DNA from: Candidatus Aminicenantota bacterium
GTDB lineage: Bacteria > Acidobacteriota > UBA4820 > DSQY01
Assembly: GCA_027365515.1 (NCBI GenBank)
Contig: DAHXMK010000028.1
Coordinates: forward strand, 1-5,804
Reading direction: 5' to 3'
DNA: 5,804 bases
The position numbers were made by a program, and so were the translations under genes. The notes under the pieces are model-generated. The model made no database searches. It was not told where the DNA came from and saw only the letters and a program-made list of their open reading frames with translations. Of the stretch, positions 1 to 5,803 are shown in pieces (position 1 is the stretch's first letter; each line of letters begins with the position of its first letter).

Positions 1-153
1 AAGAAGGACAAGGTTGATATCTTGCGGGACAACGGCAAAGGCGGCACGGAGACGATCCGCGTTGACGCCAGAAAGATTGAGAAGGGGGAGATAGACGACG
101 TTCCCCTCATGCCCAACGACCACGTCGTGGTCAACGAAAGGAAGTTCCTCTAG
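1..153 (+). CDS. Polysaccharide export protein (SLBB/Wza-like), C-terminal end only
   Basis: This open frame enters from the left edge and stops at TAG (151-153), giving the last 50 residues of a larger protein. What is visible is a beta-rich segment with VDILRDNG, then IRVDARKIEKGE, then DDVPLMPNDHVVVNE. That is the usual closing pattern of outer-membrane polysaccharide export proteins and their SLBB domains (hydrophobic strand, 'V D ... I ... G', 'D V P L x P x D x V V V'). Such proteins form the channel that passes exopolysaccharide or capsule across the outer membrane and partner with a Wzz/Wzc co-polymerase. The next gene, one base downstream, is exactly such a partner, which supports the call and a shared transcript. 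The N-terminal signal and main Poly_export domain lie outside the window, so the subfamily cannot be given. Confidence 0.72.
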   Translation, partial: KKDKVDILRDNGKGGTETIRVDARKIEKGEIDDVPLMPNDHVVVNERKFL

Positions 154-154
154 G

Positions 155-2290
155 ATGCCTCCATACGAGCCGGGCGTCATGCAAGAAGAGCGGGCGGGCA
201 ACAACGAGTTGGACCTCCAGCGCTGGCTGCACCTAATAATGGAGCACCGCTGGTGGATCATCGGCGTGACCTCCGGGTGCATCATCCTCGCCGCCGTTTA
301 CTCCTTCCTGGCGACGCCGATCTATTCGGCGACGGCGACGGTCTACGTGCAGAGCGTGAGCCGCCAGACGGTGGGAACGAGCCTCACCGGGCCGGCCTCC
401 TACCTCGAAGAGGAGAAGTTCTACAACAGCCAGCAGGAGATCATCAAGAGCCGGTCCGTCATGCAGGACGTGGTGGACAAGCTCGGCCTGCAAAACCACG
501 AGGGTTTCAAAGGCTCCAAGGACCCGGCGAGAATACTAGCTTCCATGGTGAAGGTGGACGTGGCTCGCGACAGCGCCCTCTTCCGCATCACGGTGACGGC
601 CCCTTACAAGGCGGACGTCGCCAAATGGGCGAACGCCGTGGCGGATTCCTACGCCGAGCTTAACCTCAAGGCCGCGATGGACTACGTCGAGAAGGCCAAC
701 CAGGAGATGCAGGCCAAGATCCGCCAGATGCAGGACCAGTACACGAGGCAGCAGCAACAGTACAGCAACACGCTGACCCAGAGCGACTCCTACTTTCCGC
801 AGAACCAGAAGGACATTCTCGACAAGAGAATCGAAGCGCTGGAGCTGAAGCTCGGCGACGTCAAGGTGCGCGAAAACGAAGTGAGCGCCCAGATCAACCA
901 GATGGAGTCGTGGTCGGCTTCCGGTGGCAACCCGCTTTCCATCCCGAGCGTTTCCCAGGACCCGACTGTCCAGGACCTTTCTAGGCAGTACAACGACGGC
1001 GAGCGCGAATTGAGCCGCCTCCTGGCCAAGTTCACTCCGCAGCACCCGGACGTACAGAAGAAGCAGCGGGAGCTTCAAAACCTGAAGGACCGGATCGCCT
1101 CCCAGGCGCAGATAGTCCTTTCGAGCTACCGCAACCAGTACCAGGCGCTCCGCTCCGAGGAAGCGAACCTCAATGACGAGCTGAGCAGCTTGAAGCGCCA
1201 GGGCGTCAGCTTCATGGAAGGCGCCAGCGCCAGCGAGACGATGGCCACGAGCGGCGCTTCGCTGAAGAAGTACATTGACCTGCTCTACGACAAGATGCGG
1301 GAGATGGACGTCGCCGGCAACCTGCTCTCCAACAATATCCGGATCATCGAAAAGGCCGAGCCTCCGCAGGCCCCGGTAAAACCGAATCTGCGGATGAACT
1401 TGATGCTTGCGATGCTTCTTGGGCTCATGGGTTCTGTGGGGAGCCTTGTCGCCTACCAGTATCTCGATACGAGGATCAGGTCGGTCGAGGACATCGAACA
1501 GGGGCTGGGGCAGAGCCTTCTTACAATGGTTCCGACGACCACGCCGGAGACGGAACGCAGCGCCGTTGAATCCTTCCAAACGCTGCGCACCGCGCTTATC
1601 TATGCAAGCCAGGACAAAGTGAAGAACGTCATCCTGGTGACCTCTGCCACGCCTCGCGAAGGCAAGAGCACGGTTGCGATGAATCTTGCCAATACGCTGG
1701 CGGCCGCGGGTGACAGGGTCCTTTTGATGGACTGTGACCTCAGAAGGCCCAGCCTGCATAGAAAATTGAAACCTTCCGACCACGCCAAGGGGCTGACTCA
1801 ATACATGGCCGACCGCCAGGCCAGGCTCGAAGATTACCTGACCCCCAAGTCCCCGAATCTTTGGGTTTTCTACGCCGGGCCGGTTCCGCCGAACCCGCCG
1901 GAGCTCTTCTCGATGAAGAGGTTCGAGGAACTGCTGTCGAGGGTGCGCCAGGAGTATGACTGGGTCATCGTGGATTCGCCCCCCTGCCTTGCCATCACCG
2001 ACGCCCAGATACTCGCCCGCTACGCCGGCCTCGTGGTTCTGGTGGCCATGTACAAGTCAACGCCCAAGCCGCTTCTCGAGCGCACGCTGGTCTCGCTCGA
2101 ACGCATTCACGCGCAGGTGGCGGGGGTGGTCCTGAACGGTGTCAACACGCGCTCGTCCTACTACTACGACTACTACTATTCCAACCACTACTATTACGCG
2201 ACCGGAACCGAGCCGAAGCGGCTTCCTTGGCTCCTGAAGGGGCGCGGCGACTGGGGCAACTCCCCACGAAAGAGAAACAAAGGAGTATGA
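155..2290 (+). CDS. Exopolysaccharide co-polymerase fused to BY-kinase (Wzc/GumC-type tyrosine autokinase)
   Basis: This inner-membrane protein of 711 residues should control exopolysaccharide chain length and export through cycles of tyrosine autophosphorylation. Domain order: Wzz domain (about 17-110) with a first membrane helix at 33-53; a long periplasmic coiled coil (about 165-390) rich in Q, E, K and L; a proline-rich PPQAPVKP motif (403-410) before the second membrane helix (about 414-436); and a cytoplasmic CpsD/CapB-type kinase. Kinase motifs are Walker A (TPREGKST, K504), Walker A' (LLMDCDLRRP, D526 and D528) and Walker B (VIVDSPP, D607). The tail has nine tyrosines at 669-681, the expected autophosphorylation cluster, followed by 30 further residues. 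The usual EX2RX2R oligomerisation motif reads E472-x-x-Q475-x-x-R478. ATG 155 was chosen because AGGAAG lies at 139-144; ATG 179 has no clear ribosome site. The start is one base after the export-gene stop, so the two are probably coupled. Length and layout fit the fused eps transport family (TIGR01005-like). Confidence 0.95.
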   Translation: MPPYEPGVMQEERAGNNELDLQRWLHLIMEHRWWIIGVTSGCIILAAVYSFLATPIYSATATVYVQSVSRQTVGTSLTGPASYLEEEKFYNSQQEIIKSRSVMQDVVDKLGLQNHEGFKGSKDPARILASMVKVDVARDSALFRITVTAPYKADVAKWANAVADSYAELNLKAAMDYVEKANQEMQAKIRQMQDQYTRQQQQYSNTLTQSDSYFPQNQKDILDKRIEALELKLGDVKVRENEVSAQINQMESWSASGGNPLSIPSVSQDPTVQDLSRQYNDGERELSRLLAKFTPQHPDVQKKQRELQNLKDRIASQAQIVLSSYRNQYQALRSEEANLNDELSSLKRQGVSFMEGASASETMATSGASLKKYIDLLYDKMREMDVAGNLLSNNIRIIEKAEPPQAPVKPNLRMNLMLAMLLGLMGSVGSLVAYQYLDTRIRSVEDIEQGLGQSLLTMVPTTTPETERSAVESFQTLRTALIYASQDKVKNVILVTSATPREGKSTVAMNLANTLAAAGDRVLLMDCDLRRPSLHRKLKPSDHAKGLTQYMADRQARLEDYLTPKSPNLWVFYAGPVPPNPPELFSMKRFEELLSRVRQEYDWVIVDSPPCLAITDAQILARYAGLVVLVAMYKSTPKPLLERTLVSLERIHAQVAGVVLNGVNTRSSYYYDYYYSNHYYYATGTEPKRLPWLLKGRGDWGNSPRKRNKGV

Positions 2291-2313
2291 ACGGTGGTCT
2301 CCACGGCCACCTC

Positions 2314-2342
2314 TTGACAAGTGGCGCTTGCCAAAGTATATT
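2314..2342 (+). promoter_or_regulatory. Near-consensus sigma70 promoter for the secreted-protein gene
   Basis: TTGACA (2314-2319) and TATATT (2337-2342) are separated by exactly 17 bp and match 11 of 12 consensus positions. Transcription would start near A2348, leaving a leader of about 16 nt before ATG 2364. The site sits in the 73-bp gap after the kinase stop and faces the secreted-protein gene, so that gene probably has its own transcript in addition to any read-through from the exopolysaccharide genes. A small inverted repeat, TGGC-GCTT-GCCA (2322-2333), lies inside the spacer and could be an operator. The promoter is read from sequence only. Confidence 0.72.
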
Positions 2343-2349
2343 TCGAGAT

Positions 2350-2355
2350 GGAGGG
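2350..2355 (+). promoter_or_regulatory. Ribosome binding site GGAGGG deciding the start at 2364
   Basis: GGAGGG (2350-2355) lies 8 nt before ATG 2364 and is a strong Shine-Dalgarno match. An earlier ATG at 2357, in another frame, is too close to the site and stops after five codons, so 2364 is the start. If transcription begins near 2348, this site sits almost at the 5' end of the message. Confidence 0.7.
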
Positions 2356-2363
2356 AATGAGTC

Positions 2364-2861
2364 ATGACTACTAAGCGGTTGATTATCGGCGTGGTGGTTT
2401 TCTCGGTTTTGGCGCTCGGCCTCGCGGCTTTTGCCTATAGCAGCCAGGATCCGATAACGCAGGGCGACTTCGCGGTCATGCTCGCGAGCCACCTGAAGAC
2501 CGCCGTCCCTCAGGGCGGATGGACTCCCGAGGCCGCCTCCAATTTTCTGAGCGGCTTGGGGCTTACGCCATTGAGCGGCGGGTGGGAAGTGACCGCCCAG
2601 CTTAACGAGGGGAACATGGTCCACGTCCTTCGGGCTATGGGGCTTGCTCTCTATTCGACCTCTCCCGACACAATCGTAACCTGGGGCAAGGCAAACGGCG
2701 TCTTTTTCCGTTACGACGACTTCTTCAAGAATTACAACTTGAAGATCCGCACCGTTCAGGGAGACGAGACGACCCACATTGACACCGGCGTGGGCGGCTC
2801 CGAGTCGGCGGCCCCCGCCGGCAACCAGTTGGTGCCACCGGCTTCGCCGACCTTGCCATAA
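2364..2861 (+). CDS. Secreted protein of unknown function, with a weakly SLH-like segment
   Basis: I do not recognise this 165-residue protein as a named family. Residues 1-24 form a clear signal peptide: a K4-R5 basic start, a hydrophobic core at 6-22 and an A22-F23-A24 cleavage site. There is no lipobox cysteine, so the mature part should be soluble in the periplasm or outside. The mature part begins DPITQGDFAVMLASHL, which resembles the start of an S-layer homology helix. A second segment, LNEGNMVHVLRAMGLAL (about 85-101), may be a diverged copy of it. A VTWGKANG stretch follows, then an aromatic patch (FFRYDDFFKNY, near 114-124) and a low-complexity Ala/Pro tail (about 147-165). I see no catalytic motif. 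The gene has its own promoter and ribosome site upstream and a terminator directly downstream, so it is probably monocistronic. Its position behind the export and kinase genes suggests a cell-surface role. That is inference from neighbourhood only. Confidence 0.85.
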   Translation: MTTKRLIIGVVVFSVLALGLAAFAYSSQDPITQGDFAVMLASHLKTAVPQGGWTPEAASNFLSGLGLTPLSGGWEVTAQLNEGNMVHVLRAMGLALYSTSPDTIVTWGKANGVFFRYDDFFKNYNLKIRTVQGDETTHIDTGVGGSESAAPAGNQLVPPASPTLP

Positions 2862-2888
2862 TTAGCTATAGCGTTATTGGATGGAACG

Positions 2889-2919
2889 AAATGGCCGCCC
2901 TGACGGGCGGCCATTTTTT
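2889..2919 (+). terminator. Strong intrinsic terminator between convergent genes
   Basis: A perfect 10-bp GC-rich stem, ATGGCCGCCC (2891-2900) with GGGCGGCCAT (2905-2914), has a TGAC loop and runs into six Ts (2914-2919). It lies 28 bp after the secreted-protein stop and 10 bp from the end of the opposing deaminase gene. On the - strand the stem is followed only by ATTTCGTT, so it should work well for the + strand and at best weakly for the - strand. Confidence 0.92.
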
Positions 2920-2928
2920 ATTGCCATC

Positions 2929-3390
2929 TCATGAGCGGCCGCGCCGCTCTTTGAAAAACTCAACGAGAAGCTGCCCGGACTCCTCTTCCATGAGGCCCGA
3001 AGCAACCGGAAACCGGTGGGGGTACCGCCCTTGAGCCCACAGTTCCCGGAGAAGCCCGACTCCGCCGAACTTGGGCTCGCCGCAACCGTAAACGAGCCCG
3101 CCAATTCTCGCCTGCACCATCGCGCCGAGACACATGAGGCACGGCTCGGCGGTGCAGTAAAGCGTGGCTTCGCCAAGGCCGTGCCGGCCGGCGGCCTCGA
3201 GTGCTTTTTGCAGAGCTTTCATCTCGGCGTGGTCCAGGGGCGAGCCCTTTTCAATCCGGTTGCGACCTTCGCAAATCCGGCCGTCTGGAAAAGAGATGAG
3301 CGCGCCGACTGGAACCTCTCCGTTCAAGCCGGCTTCCCTTGCCAATGCGAGGGCTCTTCGCATCAACTGCTCTGGAGTCATGGCGGCCAC
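2929..3390 (-). CDS. tadA: tRNA-specific adenosine deaminase (TadA-type nucleoside deaminase)
   Basis: This zinc hydrolytic deaminase most likely converts A34 to inosine in the tRNA-Arg(ACG) anticodon, letting one tRNA read several codons. With the chosen start it has 153 residues, against about 150-170 for the family. The zinc site is visible: HAE (H54, catalytic E56) and PCLMC (C84, C87). The N-terminal helix (MRRALALAREA) and the NGEVPVGALI strand are typical of TadA. Start choice: GGAGG lies 5 nt before GTG 3390, the best-spaced option. ATG 3381 (150 residues) has the same GGAGG 14 nt away. TTG 3414 (161 residues) has no ribosome site. Two spots differ from common TadA: PLDHAE instead of PTAHAE, and EPKFGGVGL instead of the D-x-K-x-G-A-x-G-S type. 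A paralogous base or nucleoside deaminase therefore remains possible. The gene follows pyrC after 118 bp on the same strand and converges with the secreted-protein gene. Confidence 0.82.
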   Translation of the reverse strand: MAAMTPEQLMRRALALAREAGLNGEVPVGALISFPDGRICEGRNRIEKGSPLDHAEMKALQKALEAAGRHGLGEATLYCTAEPCLMCLGAMVQARIGGLVYGCGEPKFGGVGLLRELWAQGRYPHRFPVASGLMEEESGQLLVEFFKERRGRS

Positions 3391-3400
3391 TGTTGCCTCC
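3386..3400 (-). promoter_or_regulatory. Ribosome binding site GGAGG favouring the GTG start of tadA
   Basis: On the - strand, TTGGAGG is followed by CAACA and then GTG (3390-3388). The 5-nt spacing is standard, while the first ATG (3381) is 14 nt from the same GGAGG. I therefore prefer the GTG start; the two proteins differ by only three residues. Confidence 0.5.
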
Positions 3401-3508
3401 AATACACCAAGCAAGGATCAAGCCATTTAGGGTAGGACGCTGATCAACAGCTTGCAAGAAAGCAATTGAAGCCTTCCCGCCGCCAGGCTGCCGTGGCCTC
3501 CGGCTTGA

Positions 3509-4789
3509 TCAATCTTTCACCGGATAGACCGCTCCCGCTATCACAGTCGCTACAACCGCGCCTCGAATCTTTCTGTTCAGGAAGGGGCTGTTCTTACTCA
3601 GCGACTTTATGTCCTGCGGCTTGAGGAAAGTCTCTTTCCTAAGCGAGAAGATGGTAAGGTCGGCGCTGATGCCACTTTCGACCCGTCCCTTGTCCTTCAA
3701 TCCAAGGATTCTGGCCGGAGCGCACGAGAAGGCGTCAACCATTCTCTTGAGCGAAATCTTGTCCGGCAGGACCAGCCGGTCTATCGCAAGAGGAACGGCC
3801 GTTTGAAGGCCGATTATCCCGTTGGGCGCCCTGTCGAACTCTACCAGCTTTTCCTCGTAGGCGTGCGGCGCGTGGTCGGTGACGATCGCGTCGAGCGTCC
3901 CGTCGGCGAGCCCCTCGATCACCGCCTCGACATCCTCTTTCGTCCTTAAAGGAGGGTTCATCTTGTAGTTGGAATCGAACGAGGCGACTTCGTCCTCGGT
4001 CAATGAGAAGTGATGGGGCGTGGCTTCCGCGGTGACCGCGACCCGCCTTTTCTTGGCGACCCTTATCACGTCAACGCCGAGCTTCGTCGAGACGTGGGCG
4101 ATGTGGACGTGCTGGCCCGTCATCCTCGAAAGCGTCAGGTCGCGCCTGATCATGATCACTTCGGCCTCGGCCGGGATGCCCCGAAGGCCTAGGCGCGCCG
4201 AAGCCTCCCCCTCGTTCATCGAGCCGCCGTGCGCCAGCTCCAGGTCCTCGCAATGGTCTATGACCGCCATGTTCATCGAGCCGGCGTATTCGAGCGCGCG
4301 CCGCATGACCTTCGAGCTTTTCACGGGAAGGCCGTCGTCGGAGAATGCCACGGCGCCGGCCTCCTTCAATTCGGCGAACGGGGAAAGGTCCTCGCCCTTA
4401 AGTTCCTGCGTTACGGAACCGACTGGGTAGACGGCGACCGGGCTCGAAGTCTTGGCCCTGTCAAGGATGAAGCGCGTGACGGCGCCGCAGTCGTTTACCG
4501 GATTGGTGTTCGGCATGCACGCGACGCCGGTGAAACCTCCCGCCAGCGCGGCGGCGAGGCCGGAGGCGATCGTCTCTTTTCTCTCGAAGCCGGGTTCCCT
4601 CAGGTGGACGTGCATGTCTATGAAGCCGGGCGCGACCACGAGCCCCGTGGCGTCGAAGACATCGGCGCCGCGAGCGGTTATGCTCTTCTCGATCGCGGAA
4701 AATTTTCCATCCTCGATGAGCAGGTCGAGCGTCTCGTCGGTGCCGGAAGCCGGGTCAACCAGCCGGCCGTTCTTAATGAGCAGCTTCAT
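3509..4789 (-). CDS. pyrC: Dihydroorotase, class I (PyrC)
   Basis: This cytoplasmic zinc amidohydrolase closes N-carbamoyl-L-aspartate to L-dihydroorotate, the third step of UMP synthesis. It has 426 residues, normal for the class I (long) form. Visible motifs are the metal-binding HVHLR (H60, H62, R64) in PGFIDMHVHLREPG, MPNTNPV (92-98), FSDDG (D151/D152), IDHCED (H179), HIAHVS (H232), the TDHAPH loop (D305, H307, H309) and PNGIIGLQT (322-330). FSDDG matches the Aquifex-type class I enzymes, where an aspartate takes the place of the carboxylated lysine as metal ligand; I infer the same here. ATG 4789 was chosen because GGAGG sits 5 nt upstream and the protein then begins MKLLIKNGRLVDP, the standard start. 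An in-frame extension to 4858 would lie wholly inside pyrB and adds residues unlike the family. The first 17 bp overlap the end of pyrB, so the two genes are almost certainly cotranscribed and probably translationally coupled. Confidence 0.97.
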   Translation of the reverse strand: MKLLIKNGRLVDPASGTDETLDLLIEDGKFSAIEKSITARGADVFDATGLVVAPGFIDMHVHLREPGFERKETIASGLAAALAGGFTGVACMPNTNPVNDCGAVTRFILDRAKTSSPVAVYPVGSVTQELKGEDLSPFAELKEAGAVAFSDDGLPVKSSKVMRRALEYAGSMNMAVIDHCEDLELAHGGSMNEGEASARLGLRGIPAEAEVIMIRRDLTLSRMTGQHVHIAHVSTKLGVDVIRVAKKRRVAVTAEATPHHFSLTEDEVASFDSNYKMNPPLRTKEDVEAVIEGLADGTLDAIVTDHAPHAYEEKLVEFDRAPNGIIGLQTAVPLAIDRLVLPDKISLKRMVDAFSCAPARILGLKDKGRVESGISADLTIFSLRKETFLKPQDIKSLSKNSPFLNRKIRGAVVATVIAGAVYPVKD

Positions 4790-5708
4790 CTTCGCCTCCG
4801 CCCAGCAGGAGATAAAGAACGGCCATCCTGACTGAGACGCCGTTCTCCACCTGATCAAGTATGACGGAACAGGGCCCGTCGGCCACCTCCGAAGCGATCT
4901 CGACGCCGCGGTTTATGGGGCCGGGGTGCATGATGATGACCTCCGGGCTCGCGAGCCCAAGCCTCTCCTCGGTGAGGCCGTACCTCTGGTAATACTCGCG
5001 CAGCGACGGGAAGAGCCCCTTCTGCTGGCGCTCCAACTGCATCCTCAGCATCATCACGACGTCCTTGCCTTTAAGCGCCTCGTTGAAGTCGTGGGTTACC
5101 TTGACGCCAAGAGAATCCATGTGCGGCGGCATCAATGTCGCCGGGGAGCAGAGCGTCACCTTCGCGCCCATCGTCTTCAAAAGGTGGATGTTCGAGCGGA
5201 CCACCCTCGAGTGGGCTATGTCGCCGCAGATGAGGACGTCGAGCCCCTTGAAGCCGCCCTTTTTCCGCCTGATCGTCATCGCGTCCAGAAGCGCCTGCGT
5301 CGGGTGCTCGTGGGCGCCGTCACCGGCGTTGACTACCGATGCCTTTGTGAAAGGGAGGATCAACTGGTGGGCGCCGGGGCTTGCGTGGCGCATGACGTAG
5401 CAGTCGGGCTGCATCCTCTCGAGGTTGAGCACCGTGTCAACGAGCGTCTCGCCCTTCTGGACCGAGCTGGTCGAGGCCGAGAAATTAAGCGCGTCGGCGC
5501 TGAGTCTCTTCTCGGCTATCTCGAACGAGGAGCGCGTCCTCGTCGAGTTTTCAAAGAAGAGGTTGACGACCAGCTTGGCCCTGAGGGCCGGGACCTTTTT
5601 CAGCGGCCGGGCCGAGATTTCAGCCATCCTCTCGGCGGTATCCAGGATGAGCGTTATGTCGGAAGCGCCGAGCCCCTCGGTGCCCAGAAGGTGTTTTCCA
5701 AGGCTCAT
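4773..5708 (-). CDS. pyrB: Aspartate carbamoyltransferase catalytic chain (PyrB)
   Basis: This cytoplasmic enzyme joins carbamoyl phosphate and L-aspartate to make N-carbamoyl-L-aspartate, the committed step of pyrimidine synthesis. It has 311 residues, the usual catalytic-chain length. Visible motifs are the carbamoyl-phosphate loop FFENSTRTRSSFE (STRTR at 55-59), SSVQKGET (K85, matching the active-site lysine reached across the trimer interface), HEHPTQALLD (133-142), GDIAHSRVVRSN (162-173), LRMQLERQ (221-229) in the aspartate-binding 240s-type loop, and HPGPINRG (261-268). ATG 5708 is preceded by GGGAGG at 5-nt spacing and overlaps the upstream stop as ATGA. No pyrI regulatory-chain gene is present; the 3' end instead overlaps pyrC by 17 bp. 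An unregulated trimer or a complex with PyrC is therefore more likely than the E. coli-type holoenzyme. The promoter and any pyrimidine-sensing leader lie beyond the right edge. Confidence 0.97.
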   Translation of the reverse strand: MSLGKHLLGTEGLGASDITLILDTAERMAEISARPLKKVPALRAKLVVNLFFENSTRTRSSFEIAEKRLSADALNFSASTSSVQKGETLVDTVLNLERMQPDCYVMRHASPGAHQLILPFTKASVVNAGDGAHEHPTQALLDAMTIRRKKGGFKGLDVLICGDIAHSRVVRSNIHLLKTMGAKVTLCSPATLMPPHMDSLGVKVTHDFNEALKGKDVVMMLRMQLERQQKGLFPSLREYYQRYGLTEERLGLASPEVIIMHPGPINRGVEIASEVADGPCSVILDQVENGVSVRMAVLYLLLGGGEDEAAH

Positions 5709-5803
5709 TTCCGCCTCCCGCCGCGGCCTTTGGCGGCAGTCTTTTCCCTGGGCTCCGTCTCCCTCTGGAACTGCGGGGCGGCTGTCTGTATAATATCGTG
5801 GCT
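5705..5803 (-). CDS. Unidentified protein, last 32 residues, upstream of and overlapping pyrB
   Basis: On the - strand an open frame enters from the right edge and ends in TGA (5707-5705), overlapping the pyrB ATG as ATGA. The 32 visible residues begin SHDIIQTAAPQFQRE and end in a basic, low-complexity tail (AAKGRGGRRK). The ATGA overlap, and the ribosome site GGGAGG for pyrB lying inside this frame, are typical of genes in one operon, which is the main support. pyrR often lies directly upstream of pyrB in bacteria, but this tail does not look like a PyrR C-terminus. I therefore give no function. A frame this short could be open by chance. The frame that continues pyrB upstream to the edge is also open, but lacks a better start within view. 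Confidence 0.42.
   Translation of the reverse strand, partial: SHDIIQTAAPQFQRETEPREKTAAKGRGGRRK

Noticed and set aside
536..1801. Long antisense open frame (about 420 codons, - strand) within the kinase gene
   Set aside because: It lies wholly opposite a gene with clear domains; GC-rich codon usage leaves the antisense frame open. Its product is low-complexity (His, Arg, Leu, Val-rich) with no recognisable motif.
2291..2311. Hairpin GGTGG...CCACC just after the kinase stop as a terminator
   Set aside because: The stem is only 4-5 bp and no T-run follows, so read-through into the next gene is expected.
2321..2334. Sigma54 promoter (TGGC...TTGC) in the gap before the secreted gene
   Set aside because: The GG and GC elements lack the required -24/-12 spacing, and a near-perfect sigma70 promoter already explains the site.
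2142..2777. Antisense open frame across the kinase end and the secreted-protein gene
   Set aside because: It is opposite two supported genes and a promoter, has no motif, and is rich in Ser, Arg and Pro as expected of a shadow frame.
3391..3414. TTG start giving a 161-residue TadA
   Set aside because: There is no ribosome site before the TTG, whereas GGAGG is well placed for GTG 3390.
3425..3501. Promoter for tadA on the - strand (TTGCAA, 17 bp, TACCCT)
   Set aside because: Only 4/6 and 3/6 matches; this level arises readily by chance. Cotranscription with pyrC is equally plausible.
3470..3508. Imperfect GC-rich hairpin after pyrC (GCCGGAGGC / GCCTGGCGGC on the - strand) as a terminator
   Set aside because: The stem has internal GG/GG mismatches and no T-tract follows, so it does not qualify as an intrinsic terminator.
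4790..4858. N-terminal extension of pyrC by 23 codons
   Set aside because: The added residues lie inside pyrB, do not resemble dihydroorotase, and the ATG at 4789 has a well-spaced GGAGG and the normal family start.
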